From: Cryptomeria japonica
Taxonomy: Eukaryota; Streptophyta; Pinopsida; Cupressales; Cupressaceae
Assembly: GCF_030272615.1 (NCBI RefSeq)
Contig: NC_081414.1
Coordinates: 305,242,664-305,306,663 of the forward strand
DNA length: 64,000 bases
Direction: 5' to 3'
Position 1 is the stretch's first letter. Each line of letters starts with the position of its first letter. The notes under the pieces are model-generated. The model saw only the letters and a list, made by a program, of their open reading frames with translations, did not search any database and was not told the origin of the DNA. Shown here piece after piece: positions 47,990-60,778 of the stretch. The translations under genes were made by a program, and so were the position numbers.

Positions 47990-49990
47990 CTTATTTAAGG
48001 CTTGAAAAACCCTATCTAGATCAATAATATCCTTAAAGAAGAAATGAAATTATGACTCTACACCATGAACCACATCCGAAATTCAATTTGTGCCAACAAC
48101 TAAAGGTCAATTACACTTCTTGAACACATGGTGCTTAACTGAGACCCTACAGGACTCTTTAATCATTTTGCTTGTTATCAAGTAACTCTCATATTTAACT
48201 TTTTGAGAGCAGTGTGCTATCAACAAGGAAAGGAGAGTGGAGTCCTAGCTAGACCAATTGTTCAATGTGTCCCTTCATTTCCTTCACTACATGTTTTGGT
48301 GTATCCAAATTAGCGTTACACTTCAAGGAGGTCTTGTCACAACTAAGAAATTCATTGATCTTTAGTGCTACCCATCCTATTTTTAAATTTACCCACCTAT
48401 ATGGTCTCATGTAAAGAATTATACAATTTTTTCACCAGCAATTGGGAGTTGGTGACCTTGGCTGCAACAAAGGATCAGAGGGTTTAATTAATTGTTTTAC
48501 TCATCTTTTCACTCAAAGATTTAGAATCTAAAATGAATTTAATTGCTAGCTTCAAATGTGAGGATACTTACTTAATGCATTCCTAGAATGATACATATAG
48601 TTTCCGCATCTTGAAGAAAAAATTATGAGATTGAGAGCTCTCAATCAGGTCTTGGTAAATTGGGCATTTTGTTGATCTTTATCTTGTAGTTATTGATGTA
48701 GCTCCTACTAATAATCCTTATAGTTTGAAAGACTCTTATGGACTTTGGTTAGTCCACTTTCACTCCTACAAATTTTGGTCAATGGTGTCCTTTTCCTTTT
48801 TCAATGCTTCAACTTGGGTTCAAACTTCAACAACCTCTATTCACAATTTGGGTCTTTGATCCTACTCTAGTATCAAAGTTTATTTGGTCACTCACCCCTA
48901 TATATCATCTATTAGATTACTTATTTTATAATATTTGGCCTTAACCTCCATAGTGAGTTTATCCATAGTTCCTTTTACTTGCATCAACTTTTATTCTCCT
49001 TTCCCCAATCTTTCGCTGACCCTGAGGAAATTTCTAGTAACAAACTTTAATTTTTCCTCCATTAACTCCACTTTGTCTTGAGGCCCTTCCTAGTTTAAAT
49101 TTAAACCAATAAAATGGATGGAGTAATCCTCAGGTTACATTTTCTCTTAGGGCTTTATTACTTCTGACATTATATGAGAAATCACCAATGATTGCCTACT
49201 TTTCTCCTCTAACATTCCATTCGAGCCTCATAGGATTTTCTTGTGCTCTCAATCTACTAGTGGAACTAGGTAGGAGATTAATAAGCTCCCCCACAAAAAG
49301 AAATCATTGTGGTAGGCCATAGGGATGGTCACTCGTTGTTGTGAAGTAAAGGACTATTCTCACGATGACATGGGATCGGATCAAGAGAGTGGATGGAGAA
49401 AATGGGGATAAATTATGAAACATGTGAGCAAGTGATTGCGAGATGAGTGTAGAAAAATGAGCGGGTAGATGAGTGACAAGATGAGTAGATAAAATGGATG
49501 CTTGCATCGATGAAAATAAAGAATACTGAGTAGAGAAGATAGGAGGGGAAAAACTTACTTTCTATAGTGCAATTGTTGATAGAGATTGCATCAATGATGC
49601 CATGACCATTTCCATTTCTTCTTCTCCTCCTCTTGAATCCTTCACCATTCTCCTCTTATTTTTGGGCTCAGAGGAGGAAGAGACTATTATAGCCTCTACC
49701 CACTTTATTCTATGGTAACTTCAACTTTCTCAGAAGTAAGCTACTCCTTTTGTTAGTTTACAGAGGGGAGGGGCTTTAGCCAAGGGTGAGATTGAGAGTC
49801 CTCATACATTTATTCTATTTGACCCTTCATTGGAGCCTCTTCTACCTATCACTACTCTTCCTCTTTTGATTTCTCTTCTACCACTATTTCTTTATGAATA
49901 TGGCTTGTGTCTAATGGGGATCCTTGTGGCTCATGAGCTTCATCCCAAAGTCTTTTCCATTCTTCATCTATCTCAACATCCGTGAGGCCC
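47990..49990 (-). pseudogene. Decayed coiled-coil-type ORF, family unrecognised
   Basis: Read on the minus strand, protein-like stretches follow one another: DEEWKRLWDEAHEPQGSPLD (about 49900-49985), EEMEMVMASLMQSLSTIAL (about 49570-49635), MDKLTMEVKAKYYKISNLID (about 48920-48980), VEALKKEKDTIDQNL (about 48775-48830) and AAKVTNSQLLVKKLYNSLHE (about 48420-48480). The composition is charged and heptad-like. Several stops between them read TAG or TAA where Gln would fit. No catalytic domain is visible. It may be another gag-like ORF of a non-autonomous retroelement, but I see neither a polypurine tract nor LTRs that would prove it. Confidence 0.45.
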
Positions 49991-51766
49991 TACCTTGAGC
50001 CGTCATAGCATTTTAGTTATTTTCATGTTGGACCTATTATTGATACTATATTTTGATGCATTATGGACATAGATTCTATATGATCCAGTGTTGGGATAAC
50101 ATTGATATGATTATGTCATTTATTTTCATTTGTAGTGCTTTATTTTGATGCTAGAAATTATGGATGCATGCTCTATAAATGATTAAATTTCATGATGATT
50201 ATGATGATGCCAATTAGTGGATTATTTTATGTGGATGTTATTAGATAATTGGAAACTTGATTATTATAATTGAAATTGTATGCAATGTTTGAATTGTATT
50301 CTTACATATGATAATATTATATGTGATTTTTGGAATTACTAATGTGCAAAGTGAGATGTGCAGAAAAGATGATCCATGTGACCATGGAAATTATTCATAG
50401 AATCAAGCCTAAACCTATGTGCGTTTGTGAAGCCAAGGGTTGTCTATTTGGAGAGACAACACCTCATTTGTAAATGTATTTTAATTTGTAAATGTTTATG
50501 CTTGGATGTGTGCTTAATTTGAAAATTGTTTAATTTATTAATTTCAAAAAAGGGACATTACCATGTGTATTTTAGTGATGTGTAATTTTTGTGGTGTCAC
50601 TTGACACGTGTTGTAAAGTGAGCTGGCAATGACATGTCCCTTGGAAGGAATTTGTTTTACCAATGCATTTTTTTTAATTATCCTCGTATGGTCCCAAGAA
50701 AGTCTTGGATAGGGAGCCATTAGAAAGGTCAACTCAGGGTTGACCCGTAGGTAAACTTTAGGTGAGTTTCTAGAGGGTTAAACTAACTCCTAGGGTCAAG
50801 TTAGGGGCATTTTTAGTGGGCCATATGATGTGCCTATGGATGAAGGCCAAATTTAGCCATATGTCCACTCCCTAGGGATTGTTTAGTCACCCCAAAAGTT
50901 GAGTTTTTTAAATTGGCCGAATTTCAAATTTTGAGGATCCTACCTAGGTTAGACAACCCTCCTCATTAGTGACATTGCTCTTCCCCATTCAATTTACCTT
51001 TTTGAGTTACTTTGGCTAAAGAGTTTGTAAGGTGTTGGGAAGCCCAACCTATTAACATCCCTCACCCTTCCCAAGAGGATTGAAAAGAGTGAGGAGTGTC
51101 TTCTTAGGGAATGGTTTGGGAGGGAGAAGTTTGATCGCCCACTCTCCATTTTTTGAGACATGGATTTTCTTGAGTTTGGTTCTTGGATTGGGAAGTTTTT
51201 GGCTAAGTCTTGTGAAGGAAAAGTTAGTGGATTGGGCAGCTCTCCTACAACTTCTTTTCATCCTTTTGGCAGATTTAAGGCTGGTTGGTTTACTATCTCA
51301 TGTATGTTGCTTTGTATTTGAAAAGATTGTTTGTTGTAGTTGTTTTTCCATTGTTGATTTCTTAGCATGTTTAGGAGGATGTTGAGTTTTTTCCTATGTG
51401 TTTTTATTGAGGTTTTATGTTATTGTTTTGAGAGTTTTCAAGGCCAAACTCACCCTTGGGAGGGTAGAGTGGCCTTGGGGTGAAGGGTTGTTTGACAGCC
51501 TATGACTGTAGAGGCTCTCTTTGAAAGGAAGTGATTCAGAAGGGATTATGAGACCCTTGCTGTATAGTGTTTTGTTTATGCAATGGGGATCATAAGGGGA
51601 GTTTGTTGGCTTGTATTCCTTGGGAGACATAAGGAATTGTTGGGACAAGTTTGGAACTTGTGGACATGCTTCTTGGTAGCCTTGCAATGACATTATGTTC
51701 TCCTACTTGCAAAATTATCCTCTATGGATTTGGTCCACCTTCACCCCACTTGAAAAGTCACATAAG
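49991..51766. other. Unassigned DNA, probably LTR-derived
   Basis: No supported gene. The 101-codon frame at 51080-51385 is hydrophobic and overlaps a minus-strand frame. The stretch up to 51766 replaces most of the 5' LTR expected for element F. Confidence 0.35.
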
Positions 51767-51842
51767 TATCTTCTCTTGTGATAGGTATTTTGCTAACAGG
51801 TGTTCTTGGGATCTCTGAAGTTGTATTTTCTCAACTTTTTCT

Positions 51843-51855
51843 TGGTATTAGAGCC
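51843..51855 (+). other. Primer binding site of element F
   Basis: TGGTATTAGAGCC, one C-to-T change from TGGTATCAGAGCC. Confidence 0.85.
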
Positions 51856-52831
51856 TACATCTGTTGCTACTTATTCCTATTTTTTTAGAAGATTTTTTGG
51901 AGGAGCGTTTCAAGCCTTTTTAGAGTTTTTTTATTGGATCCGGGGTAGCTGTTTTGTTTTTGATCATTTTGGGCTCAAACAAACCTCACCGTTGAGCTCA
52001 AAACGACCAAAAACCCCCCATTTCCACTTAAAAATTGTCAAATTTTGACAAATTTGGGTTCTGGCCATTTTTTGGCACAAATTTTGAGAAATTCATATGA
52101 AAAATCATCAAAAAATATTCAGAGCAGTTTGGGGCGAAAAATACCTCACCATTGGCTTCCGAAGGGCATTTCCAGTCCTTTTGATATATACTTTGACCTA
52201 TTTCGATGACAAGGGCATCTGGCCATGATTTTTTCATTTGCACGTTTTATGAGGCAAAAAAATCCGTACGACTGTACCTGCAAATGCATCAGAAAATTTT
52301 CGTCAAGAAAAAAAAGTTTTTTTGTTAACCTTCTTTGTGCCCTACAAGAGGGTTTTTTTTTCTTCTTTTGGTTGTAACTTGGGCAAACGGAGTCGGTTTT
52401 TAAAAAACGAATAGGCGTTGAAAAGATCTTTACGAGCTCTACTCGAATTTGGAGGTTTGAACTTTTTATTTTGATTTTTTGATTGCATTTTTTGCTGTCT
52501 AAGCGAAAGGTTCTTTTTTGCACTCCAAGAGACATAACTTGGGCATCCGAACTCCATTTTTCAAAAATTTTATATTGTTAAAAATTTTGTTCTGTATACT
52601 TTCCAAGCATATGGGTTTTCTTTCTAGATTCTGCTCCAGGAATATTTTATTCTGTTTCTAGTCTTATTATCATTGTAGCTTCTTTTATGCAAACACACTG
52701 AGATAAAGTGCCATCATGCATTGTTTACATGGGATCTTGCACATCTTGTGCCTTATTATACATGCACTACTTTTAAAGTGCCATGGGGGGTTGATGTTTG
52801 CCTTTTGTTTTCCATCTACCTTTGTCTAGTG

Positions 52832-52836
52832 AGTGT
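52832..52836 (+). repeat. Target-site duplication AGTGT of element B (left)
   Basis: Exact match to 60145-60149. The uninterrupted homologue in element E has one AAGTGTTCC at this point. Confidence 0.92.
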
Positions 52837-54282
52837 TGATAACACAATGATGAATGGATAATACCAAACTGGTACTGAGAGGGGGGGGTGAATCAATACA
52901 GACAAAAACACAATCTTAAACCGGTTTGTCAGCAGACACTGTGCATTGACAAACAAACAATAACACCGGTCCTTAAATAGAGTACAACCGACAAAACCCA
53001 GAATAACTGAGACAAGCATAAACCGATTGACACTTATCTTCTCATACAATCTAACACTTCATTTCCATTTCACCCTTATGCATGAACATGTAATCTACCA
53101 TCAAAGATATACATATGAGCAACTAGATCAACATGATTCACCACTTGACAGAAAACAACAAAGCATCACATGAAGAAGACATCACACATGACACACATAT
53201 TTTTCACGTGGAAACCTAACTGGGAAAAACCATGGTGGGGATGAATACCCACAAGCTTGTTTTTGACCTCTTTAGAAGTCCGCTCTGTTAGGAGCCTTGT
53301 CTGGTTAAAGACTGATACAATAGGTTATGTTAGGAACTGATCCTGTTAGGGATCATCCGGTTAAGGGATGGCTAGAATACCCGGTTAAGGGTTAAACCCT
53401 AAGAGGATTTCAAGAACTCAATGGTTTTGACGCACCTTATTAAAGGATTTATAGCAAGCCGATTAAGGCTACCCTATTAAGGATTTTTCCAACTGTTGAG
53501 GTGGTTAGAGATCAATAGGTATTATAATGATTTGGTAACAACACTCAATGCCAATGTAGATCCGCTTAAGCTCCTCTTCACCTTCTGCACTTACACTCTG
53601 TAGGTATCACTTCTCTCCTCTGGTCTGGCAAGAATCGTGTATCTTTTTTCTTGGATACACACACAACTTTTGCCAACAACCCTAAAAAGAATCACAACAT
53701 CAACCTTATAAGAATAGGTCGGTAGCATAAACCCTAAACCCTAAACCTGTTAGGTTAAGGAATTCAAACGGTTCAATTGTGACCGTTGAGCACACTGCAT
53801 TAAATGCAACGGTCTTGATCCAATCTCAAGACATTCTGCATCATTCATTTTCCACCGATTTCATAGCAGCTGATAACCCATCACACATCATCACCATTTA
53901 CAGACTTCACACATTCTCGAGGTAGATAGGAACAATCTCCTTCATGCAAGATCCTTCATGCACACAAGGCTTAGGTGGCAACACGATCTATTCTTTGTTA
54001 TCATGATAACTCATCACACACAGTCACCGGTTGAGCCACACAGGCTTGAAGCACTTCAACCAGAAACCCTGTAGTTGAGACTACCAACCAGTAGTCATAC
54101 AACGCTTCCATGTGCCGGTTCCCATAACCATATGCCGGTTCACCTTGAACAAACACACCGCTTCACTTTGGCACAAATGTCAGTTCACAGTGTTATACCG
54201 GTTCTCTTCTCTTCATCATATTGATATCAATGACAACACACAATGTCATTATGTCCTCATACCGGTTAACATAATGCCAACA
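52837..54282 (-). repeat. Element B 3' LTR
   Basis: Plus-strand ends are TGATAACACAATG and ATGCCAACA. It contains CACGTG with AAACCTAACTGGGAAAAACC (53206-53230) and the GTTAGGA / GGTTAAGG motif repeats (53285-53480). Confidence 0.95.
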
Positions 54283-54298
54283 ATCTCCCCCTTTGGCA
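54283..54298 (-). other. Polypurine tract of element B
   Basis: The minus strand reads TGCCAAAGGGGGAGAT directly before the LTR start TGTTGGCATTATG. Confidence 0.88.
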
Positions 54299-54539
54299 TT
54301 GATGGCAATATACAAAGATATCTCTCCGCTTCACATCTACTCCCCCAATTTCTATAGATATCTTCTCCGCTTCACATCTTCTCCCCCTTTGACAACAAGC
54401 CAAAGTGGAGGCACAAGCTTCCCTGTTCCATTATGCTGCTCCCCCTGAGGAGTAGCATCCTTCAACACATCAATCCAAAAAAAATTAACTATGCAATACC
54501 TGACTGATGTGGAGCATATGCCTTTAGTTTACCTCTTGA

Positions 54540-56289
54540 AGGGGCAACACCCCTAGTTCACCTCTTAAGTACATAAATGTAGCCTTTGGGAGAGGCTTGG
54601 TGAATATGTCTGCTAATTGCTCCTTACTAGAAACATGTTCTAGTGCAATCTCTTTGTTCTAAACCTTTTCCCTCAAGAAATGATACTTAAGCTCAAATTG
54701 CTTTGTTCTAGAATGTAAAACCGGATTCTTGGAGATATTAATTGCACTAGTATTGTCACAAAATATACTTACCAGTTCAGATACAGGAATTTTGAAGCCA
54801 TTTAATACATGCTTCATCCAAATTGTCTGAGTGCAGTTCATGAAAGCTGCAACATACTCTGCTTCCACTATAGACTGAGAGATACAACTCTGCTTCTTAC
54901 TCATCCATGAGACCAGTCTACCACCGAGAAAGAATGCACCACTGGTTGTGCTTTTCCGATCATCTACATTACCTGCCCAATCAACATCTGTGAACACTTT
55001 TAGGTTAAAATCATTATTGTATGGATACCATAACCCATAGTCAATAGTTCCTTTCAGATACCTAAGAATCTACTTGACTGCAACCAAGTGGGATTCTCTT
55101 GGACTTTTCTGGAACCTTGCAGTAATGCCAATTACATGTGCAATATCTGGTCTACTATGCACTACATAATGCAACTTACCAATCATTAATCGGTATTCCT
55201 TCTCATCAACCAATGCTAAGTCATCCTCTTTGGATAGTTTATAACTAGTCACCATTGGTGTACCAACCAGTTTGTTATCTTCCATGCCAAAGGTCTTCAA
55301 CACCTCTTTGACATACTTGGAATGAGTGATAAAGATTCCATCTTTCATCTGCTGGATCTGCAGTCCAATGAAGAATTTAATCTTCCCTATGAGTGACATC
55401 TCAAACTCTTTCTTCATCTAATCTGCAAACTCATGACTCATCTTGTCATCTCCACCAAAGATAATGTCATCAACAAATACCTCACAGATCAGGATTTGAT
55501 CTCCTTCAGACTTCAAGTAGATATTGCTATCTTCACTTGTTCTCTCAAATCCAATCTTCACAAGATGGGAATGCAGGCATTCATACCATGCTCTAGGTGC
55601 TTGCTTTAGACCATATAAGGCTTTATGTAGCCTACATACCATGTCACTATCTTCAGATATGGCAAACCCATCTGGTTGCTCTATATACACCTCCTCTTCA
55701 AGTACACCATTTAGGAATGTAGATTTTACATCCATTTGATATACTTTGAAACCTTTAAAAGCTGCATATGCAAGAAGCATACGAACTCCTTCCAATCTAG
55801 CTACAGGAGCAAAGGTTTCTCCGTAGTCTTCTCCTTCTTCTTGAGCATATCCTTTGCAGACCAATCTGGCTTTGTTCCTAATCACTGTGCCATCCTCATT
55901 CAGCTTATTTCCAAAAACCCATTTAGTACCAATGACATTTTTATGCTCCGGTCTGGGTACCAAAGACCATGTACCATTTTTCTCTATCTGGTCAAGTTCC
56001 TCTTCCATTGGCTTGATCTAGTCTTCATCTTTATGTGCCTCTTTGAATGTTTTAGGCTCAAATTCAGAGATCATACATGAGTTTTCTTTGACCTTTCTTC
56101 TTCTAAGGATTCCTGCATCCTTATCTCTTATGATCTGCTTAGGATCATGATTCAGCTTAACATATCGAGGAATGGTCTTGATAGATTCCTCTTTCTTTTC
56201 TTCTTTATCCTCATCTCCATCAGTATCAGCATCTACATCTACCAGTGTAGGAACACTGTTACTGGTACTTGGTTGGCTGACAACCGGTT
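54540..56289 (-). pseudogene. Element B reverse transcriptase and RNase H
   Basis: An acidic linker with IPRYVKLNHDPKQIIRDKD leads to the [50 protein letters not shown] and the catalytic FVDD (55466-55477), which is intact. RNase H has FTDVDWAGNVDDRKSTTSG and CDNTSAINISKNPVLHSRTK, and ends ADIFTKPLPKATFMYLRGEL. Stops fall near 56017 (TAG at an expected Gln), 55418, 55067 and 54657 (TAG at an expected Gln). The enzymatic residues of RT and RNase H look conserved, so stops rather than substitutions disable this half. Confidence 0.92.
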
Positions 56290-57328
56290 CCTAGAAGGTT
56301 ACAACCGGTTCATTTACCACTTGCTTACTGCCGGTTTCCTCAGTTTTCTCAGAGGTTTCATCAAATCTTACATTGATGCTTTCCATGGTTCTCTGAGTCC
56401 TATTATTGAAACACTTGAGAGCTTTTCTCTTGGTGGAATACCCTAGGAATATTCCCTCATCACATTTCGCATCAAATTTTCTCTGGTGTTCACTCCTCTT
56501 GATGTAACATTTGCTACCAAACACTCTAAAGTAGCTAACCACAGGTGTTTTACCGGTCCAATACTCATAAGGAGTTTTATCCTTACCTTTCTTGATGAGT
56601 ACCCGGTTCATTGTGTAGACTGCAGTGCTCACCGCTTCTCTCCAAAAGGTATGAGCTACCTTTCATTGAATCAAAATTGTTCTAGCTGCTTCAACCATAG
56701 TCTGATTATTCCTCTTTGCTAGGCCATTCTGCTATGGAGTTCGGGGGGTAGACAGTTGCCTCTTGATGCCATGTTCTTCACAGTACTTGTTGAATTCACT
56801 GAAAGTGAATTCCCCTGCTTGATCAATTCTCAGGCACTTGATCCTTTTACCACTTTCCTTCTCCACTAATGCTCTAAAAGCTTTGAAATTTACAAAGGCT
56901 TCAGACTTATCTTTCAAGAATGTGACCCACATCATTCTTGAGCAGTTATCAGTGAGAATCATGAAGTACCTATCACCCTGCACACTTCTAGTTTTCATAG
57001 GACCACACAAATCAGTATGCACAAGATCAAGAAAATTGTCAGCAGTGAAAGATTTACCTTTAAAGGTTGAGGAAGACATTTTCCCCAATTGACACTCTCT
57101 ACACAAGGTATTATCCGGTTTGCTTAGCACCAACAATCCTCTAACTTCCTTGATCTTACTAGCCTTCACAATGTTATCAAAGTTTGCATGGCAGAGTCTC
57201 CTATGCCATATCCAGCTATCATCCAATTTAGCCATAAGACATGTACTTATATTTGCATTCAGCTGAAATAGGTTACCTTTGGTCTACATGCAGGTGGCTA
57301 CCAATTCACCATTCTTTCCTTTGATTTT
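56290..57328 (-). pseudogene. Element B integrase, catalytic Glu lost
   Basis: The zinc-binding part is WHRRLCHAN and CRECQLGK (His 11 and 16, Cys 45 and 48 of the frame starting at 57235). The catalytic triad is Asp 75 (VHTDLCGP) and Asp 138 (LRIDQAGEF), and 35 residues later the Glu position holds Lys (AAG, plus-strand 56714-56716), a single G-to-A change from GAG. A TAG stop at 56732-56734 replaces the first Gln of the usual TPQQNG. Other stops occur near 57285 (TAG at an expected Gln) and 56660, and after the frame ending at 56291. The C-terminal part (CDEGIFLGYSTKRKALKCFN) is clear. Confidence 0.92.
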
Positions 57329-58640
57329 TCACACTCCATTCTTGAATTCCAGAGTGAGACCACTGTCATTCAACTGGGCAACACTCAGAAGGTTGTGTTT
57401 GATACCATCAACCCAGTACACATTGTCAGCACTACTCTTTCCATTCAAAGAGATGGAGCCTCTTCCTTTGACCATACATGGTGCATCATTACCAAAGCGA
57501 ACCACACCACCATCATACTCTTCCAAGGATAGAAACTTGCTTTGGTCACCAGTCATATGGTGAGAACAACCATTGTCAATAATCCACTCATTGGAATTAT
57601 CAAACCGGGAGACAAGAGCCTTCTTGTCTAACACATCTTCCTTGACATCAACAAACACAATATCTTCATTTTCTTCATCTTTTGATTCCTCATCTGTGAC
57701 ACCTTCATCAACTGCCATAAAACAGTTTCTCCGATTTCCTCCTTTGAATTTCTTGAACCTTTTCGGTTTGTCCTTGTTGTAGCCATTAGGACAGCTTACA
57801 GCAATATGTCCTATTAGGTTACAAGAAAAACATTTCAAAGGAAGCTTACCTTTGTATTTGCTGGTTCCTTTAGGAAGTTTCTTGGCAAGGAGAGCTTCAA
57901 ATGCCATCAAAATCTCCTCATCATCCATTTCTCTGCTCTGTCTTGGTTCACCACTAGTGCTAGCTTCTTTTCCTTTTTTGGATGGTACAATAGAAGCTTT
58001 AAAAGCTGATTCAGTCTTTTGAACACTGCCATCAAAACTATTTAGCTCATAGGCTGTCAACTTTGCAATGATGGAGTCAAGGGATACCTTAGTCTTGTCT
58101 ATTGATCTCAGCTCCTAAATAGCAGCAACCCTTATTGCATAGACCAGTAATAAGGATCCCAAGACTTTGCTTTCCATAGTGGAATCTTCCATTTTACCAC
58201 TTGCACTCTTGATATCTCCAACAACGGTTTTGATTCTTATTCCATACTGTTGAATGGTCTCACCTTCAACCATCCGCATGTCTTCAAACTTTCCTCTAAG
58301 GCTTTCTTCCTTAGCTTGTTTAACATGCTCATCACCGCCATAGATATTTTCAAGAGTATCCCATACCTCTTTGGGATTTACTTTATCTTAAACATCAATA
58401 AACTCAATGTCAGATAAACTACTAATTAGGGCTTCCATGACTTGCCCATTCTCCTGCATCTCTCTCTTTTGGTCATTGGTGAGAGTACCGGTAGGGGCAA
58501 CATAGGCATTCTCAACATAGCTCCAGTGTTGAGCACCCATGATTCTAATATATATCTTCATTCTGTCTTTCCATATACTAAAATTTTCTCTTTTAAACTT
58601 GGAACTTCCCTCTTCATCATTAGACTGGGATCTTTACCTC
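57329..58640 (-). pseudogene. Element B gag and protease
   Basis: Gag starts with a copia-type domain (FSIWKDRMKIYIRIMGAQHW, near 58580-58530). Stops follow near 58390 (TAA) and 58120 (TAG), both at expected Gln, and then 243 open codons from 58060. A zinc knuckle CFSCNLIGHIAVSC lies at 57791-57832. The protease active site reads WIIDNGCSHHMTGD: the usual DSG is DNG, with Ser AGT changed to Asn AAT at plus-strand 57572-57574. The gag_pre-integrase start VYWVDGIKHNLLSVAQL follows. Gag would form the particle and the protease would cut the polyprotein; the protease is probably dead. Confidence 0.9.
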
Positions 58641-58677
58641 AAGCAGTTAAGCTTATGACATAGAGGACCTGGAGGAT

Positions 58678-58689
58678 GCTCTGATACCA
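58678..58689 (-). other. Primer binding site of element B
   Basis: The minus strand reads TGGTATCAGAGC, a perfect match to the initiator tRNA-Met complement, two bases from the LTR. Confidence 0.95.
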
Positions 58690-58691
58690 AT

Positions 58692-60144
58692 TGATAACAC
58701 AATGATGAATGGATAGTACCAAACCAACATTGAGAGGGGAGGGGGGGGTGAATCAGTACAGACAAAACACAATCTTAAACTAGTTTGTCAGCAGACACTG
58801 TGCATTGACAGACAAACAGTAACACCGGTCCTTAAACAGAGTACAACCGACAAAACCCAGAATAACTGAGACAAGCATAAACCGGTTGACACTTATCTTC
58901 TCATACAATCTAACACTTCATTTCCATTTCACCCTTATGCATGAACATGTAATCTACCATCAAAGATATACATATGAGCAACTAGATCAACATGATTCAC
59001 CACTTGACAAAAAACAACAAAGCATCACATGAAGAAGACATCACACATGACACACATATTTTTCACGTGGAAACCCAATTGGGAAAAACCACGGTGGGGA
59101 TGAATACCCACAAGCTTGTTTTTAAACTCTTTAGAAGTCCGCTCTGTTAGGAGCCTTGTATAGTTAAATATTGATACAATAGGTTATGTTAGGAACCGAT
59201 CCTATTAGGGATCACCCAGTTAAGGGATAGCTAGAAAACCCAGTTAAGGGTTAAACCCTATTAAAGGTTACCTTGTTAGAGGATTTCAAGAACTCAATGG
59301 TTTTAAGTCACCTTGTTAACGGATTTACAACAAGCCGGTTAAGGCTACCCTGTTAAGGTATTTTCCAACTGTTGAGGTGGTTAGAGATCAATAGGTATTA
59401 AAATGATCTGGTAACAACACTCAATGCCAATGCAGATCCGCTTAAGCTCCTCTTCACCTTCTGCACTTACACTCTGCAGGTATCACTTCTCTCCTCTAGT
59501 CTTGAAAGTATCACGCATCTCTTCTCTTGGATACACACACAACTTTTGCCAACAACCCTAGAAAGAATCACAACATCAACCTTATAGGAATAGGTCGGTA
59601 GCATAAAACCTAAACCCTAAACCCGTTAGGTTAAGGAATTCAAATGGTTCAATCCTGACCATTGAGCACACTGCATTAAATGCAATAGTCTTGATCCAAT
59701 CTCAAGACATTCTCCATCATTCATTTTCCACCGATTTCATAGCAGCTGATAACCCATCACATGTCATCACCGTTTATAGACTTCACATATTCCCGAGGTA
59801 GATAGGAACAATCTCCTTCATGCAAGATCCTTCATGCACACAAAATGATCTGTTATTCATTATCATGCTAACTCATCACACACAGTCACCGATTGAGGCA
59901 CACAGGCTTGAAGCACTTCAACCGAAAACCCTATAGTTAAGACTACCAACCGATAGTCATACAACACTTCCATGTGTTGGTTCCCATAACCATATGCCGG
60001 TTCACCTTGAACAAACACACCGCTTCACTTTGGCACAAATGTTGGTTCACAGTGTTATACCGCTTCTCTTCTCTTCATCATATTGACATCAATGACAACA
60101 CACAATGTCATTATGTCCTCATATCGGTTAACATAATACCAACA
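58692..60144 (-). repeat. Element B 5' LTR
   Basis: Homologous to 52837-54282. Differences are mostly transitions; for example AAACCGGTTTG in the partner reads AAACTAGTTTG here, both cytosines of CCGG having decayed. Confidence 0.95.
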
Positions 60145-60149
60145 AGTGT
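60145..60149 (+). repeat. Target-site duplication AGTGT of element B (right)
   Basis: Exact copy of 52832-52836. Confidence 0.92.
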
Positions 60150-60778
60150 TCCTTCTATGATATTTGCCTCATGCTGTGTGTCAAGTTAGTGTTCCTTCTA
60201 CAATACTATGCACTGTCTCTACACCTTTGATGTTCCTGGTTCTTCGTGGTGCAGTTTTTGTTGGCCATTCTTTTCAGTGTACATGTCCCTCTCCCTTTTC
60301 AACATTATGGGGAGGTTTGTCCTGTTGATTCTAATGCTTCCGTGGTTTGATTGATCAGCTCTTCAGGCTTTGGTTTCTCATGCCATCTGTATCTTTGAGT
60401 TTAGTTGTTTGCCTTCTGATTCGAGTAGTGTCATTTGAGGGCACTCATATAGATTACAATCTTCTCTACCTGGTCATGTTCTATTTTAGTGGAGGTTCTT
60501 CAGATCAATAGTTATTCTTCGATAGTGTTTGCAAGTTCTTCATGCTTTAGTGATTCTTCTGATCTTCGCTTGTTCCTATCTTTTTGGAACATTCTTGCTT
60601 TTTCCATCTTTGTTTGGAGTATATTTATTTTCCCACGTGGTTTTCTCTATTTCTTCAGTTCATAGAGATTTGGTTGTATTTGGGTACCTGATCAGGGCTT
60701 GTTGCCGGGACCCATCTTTCTTGCTTTCAGTAGCTATTCTAGGTTTTAGTTTCTCCCTAAGTTTAGCTTAAGGGGAGG

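Larger units (their letters stand above)
52837..60144 (-). mobile_element. Ty1/copia element B, full length, inactivated
   Basis: The 7.3-kb element has LTRs of 1,446 and 1,453 bp, a perfect tRNA-iMet primer binding site, a polypurine tract and an exact AGTGT duplication. The minus-strand order is gag, protease, integrase, reverse transcriptase, RNase H, which is copia order. The coding region is nearly collinear with an active element but has about eleven stops. The LTRs look only a few percent diverged over most of their length, so it is younger than element A. Its pol is closely related to that of A. Confidence 0.95.

Noticed and set aside
48215-48395. Sixty-codon minus-strand open stretch in another frame of the decayed ORF
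   Set aside because: It overlaps the better-supported coiled-coil frame; I could not decide which is real and did not list it separately.
51080-51385. 101-codon hydrophobic plus-strand frame
   Set aside because: Overlaps a minus-strand frame, no known motif, and lies in LTR-like DNA.
55524-57782. Plus-strand frames opposite element B pol
   Set aside because: They are antisense shadows of RT, integrase and gag.
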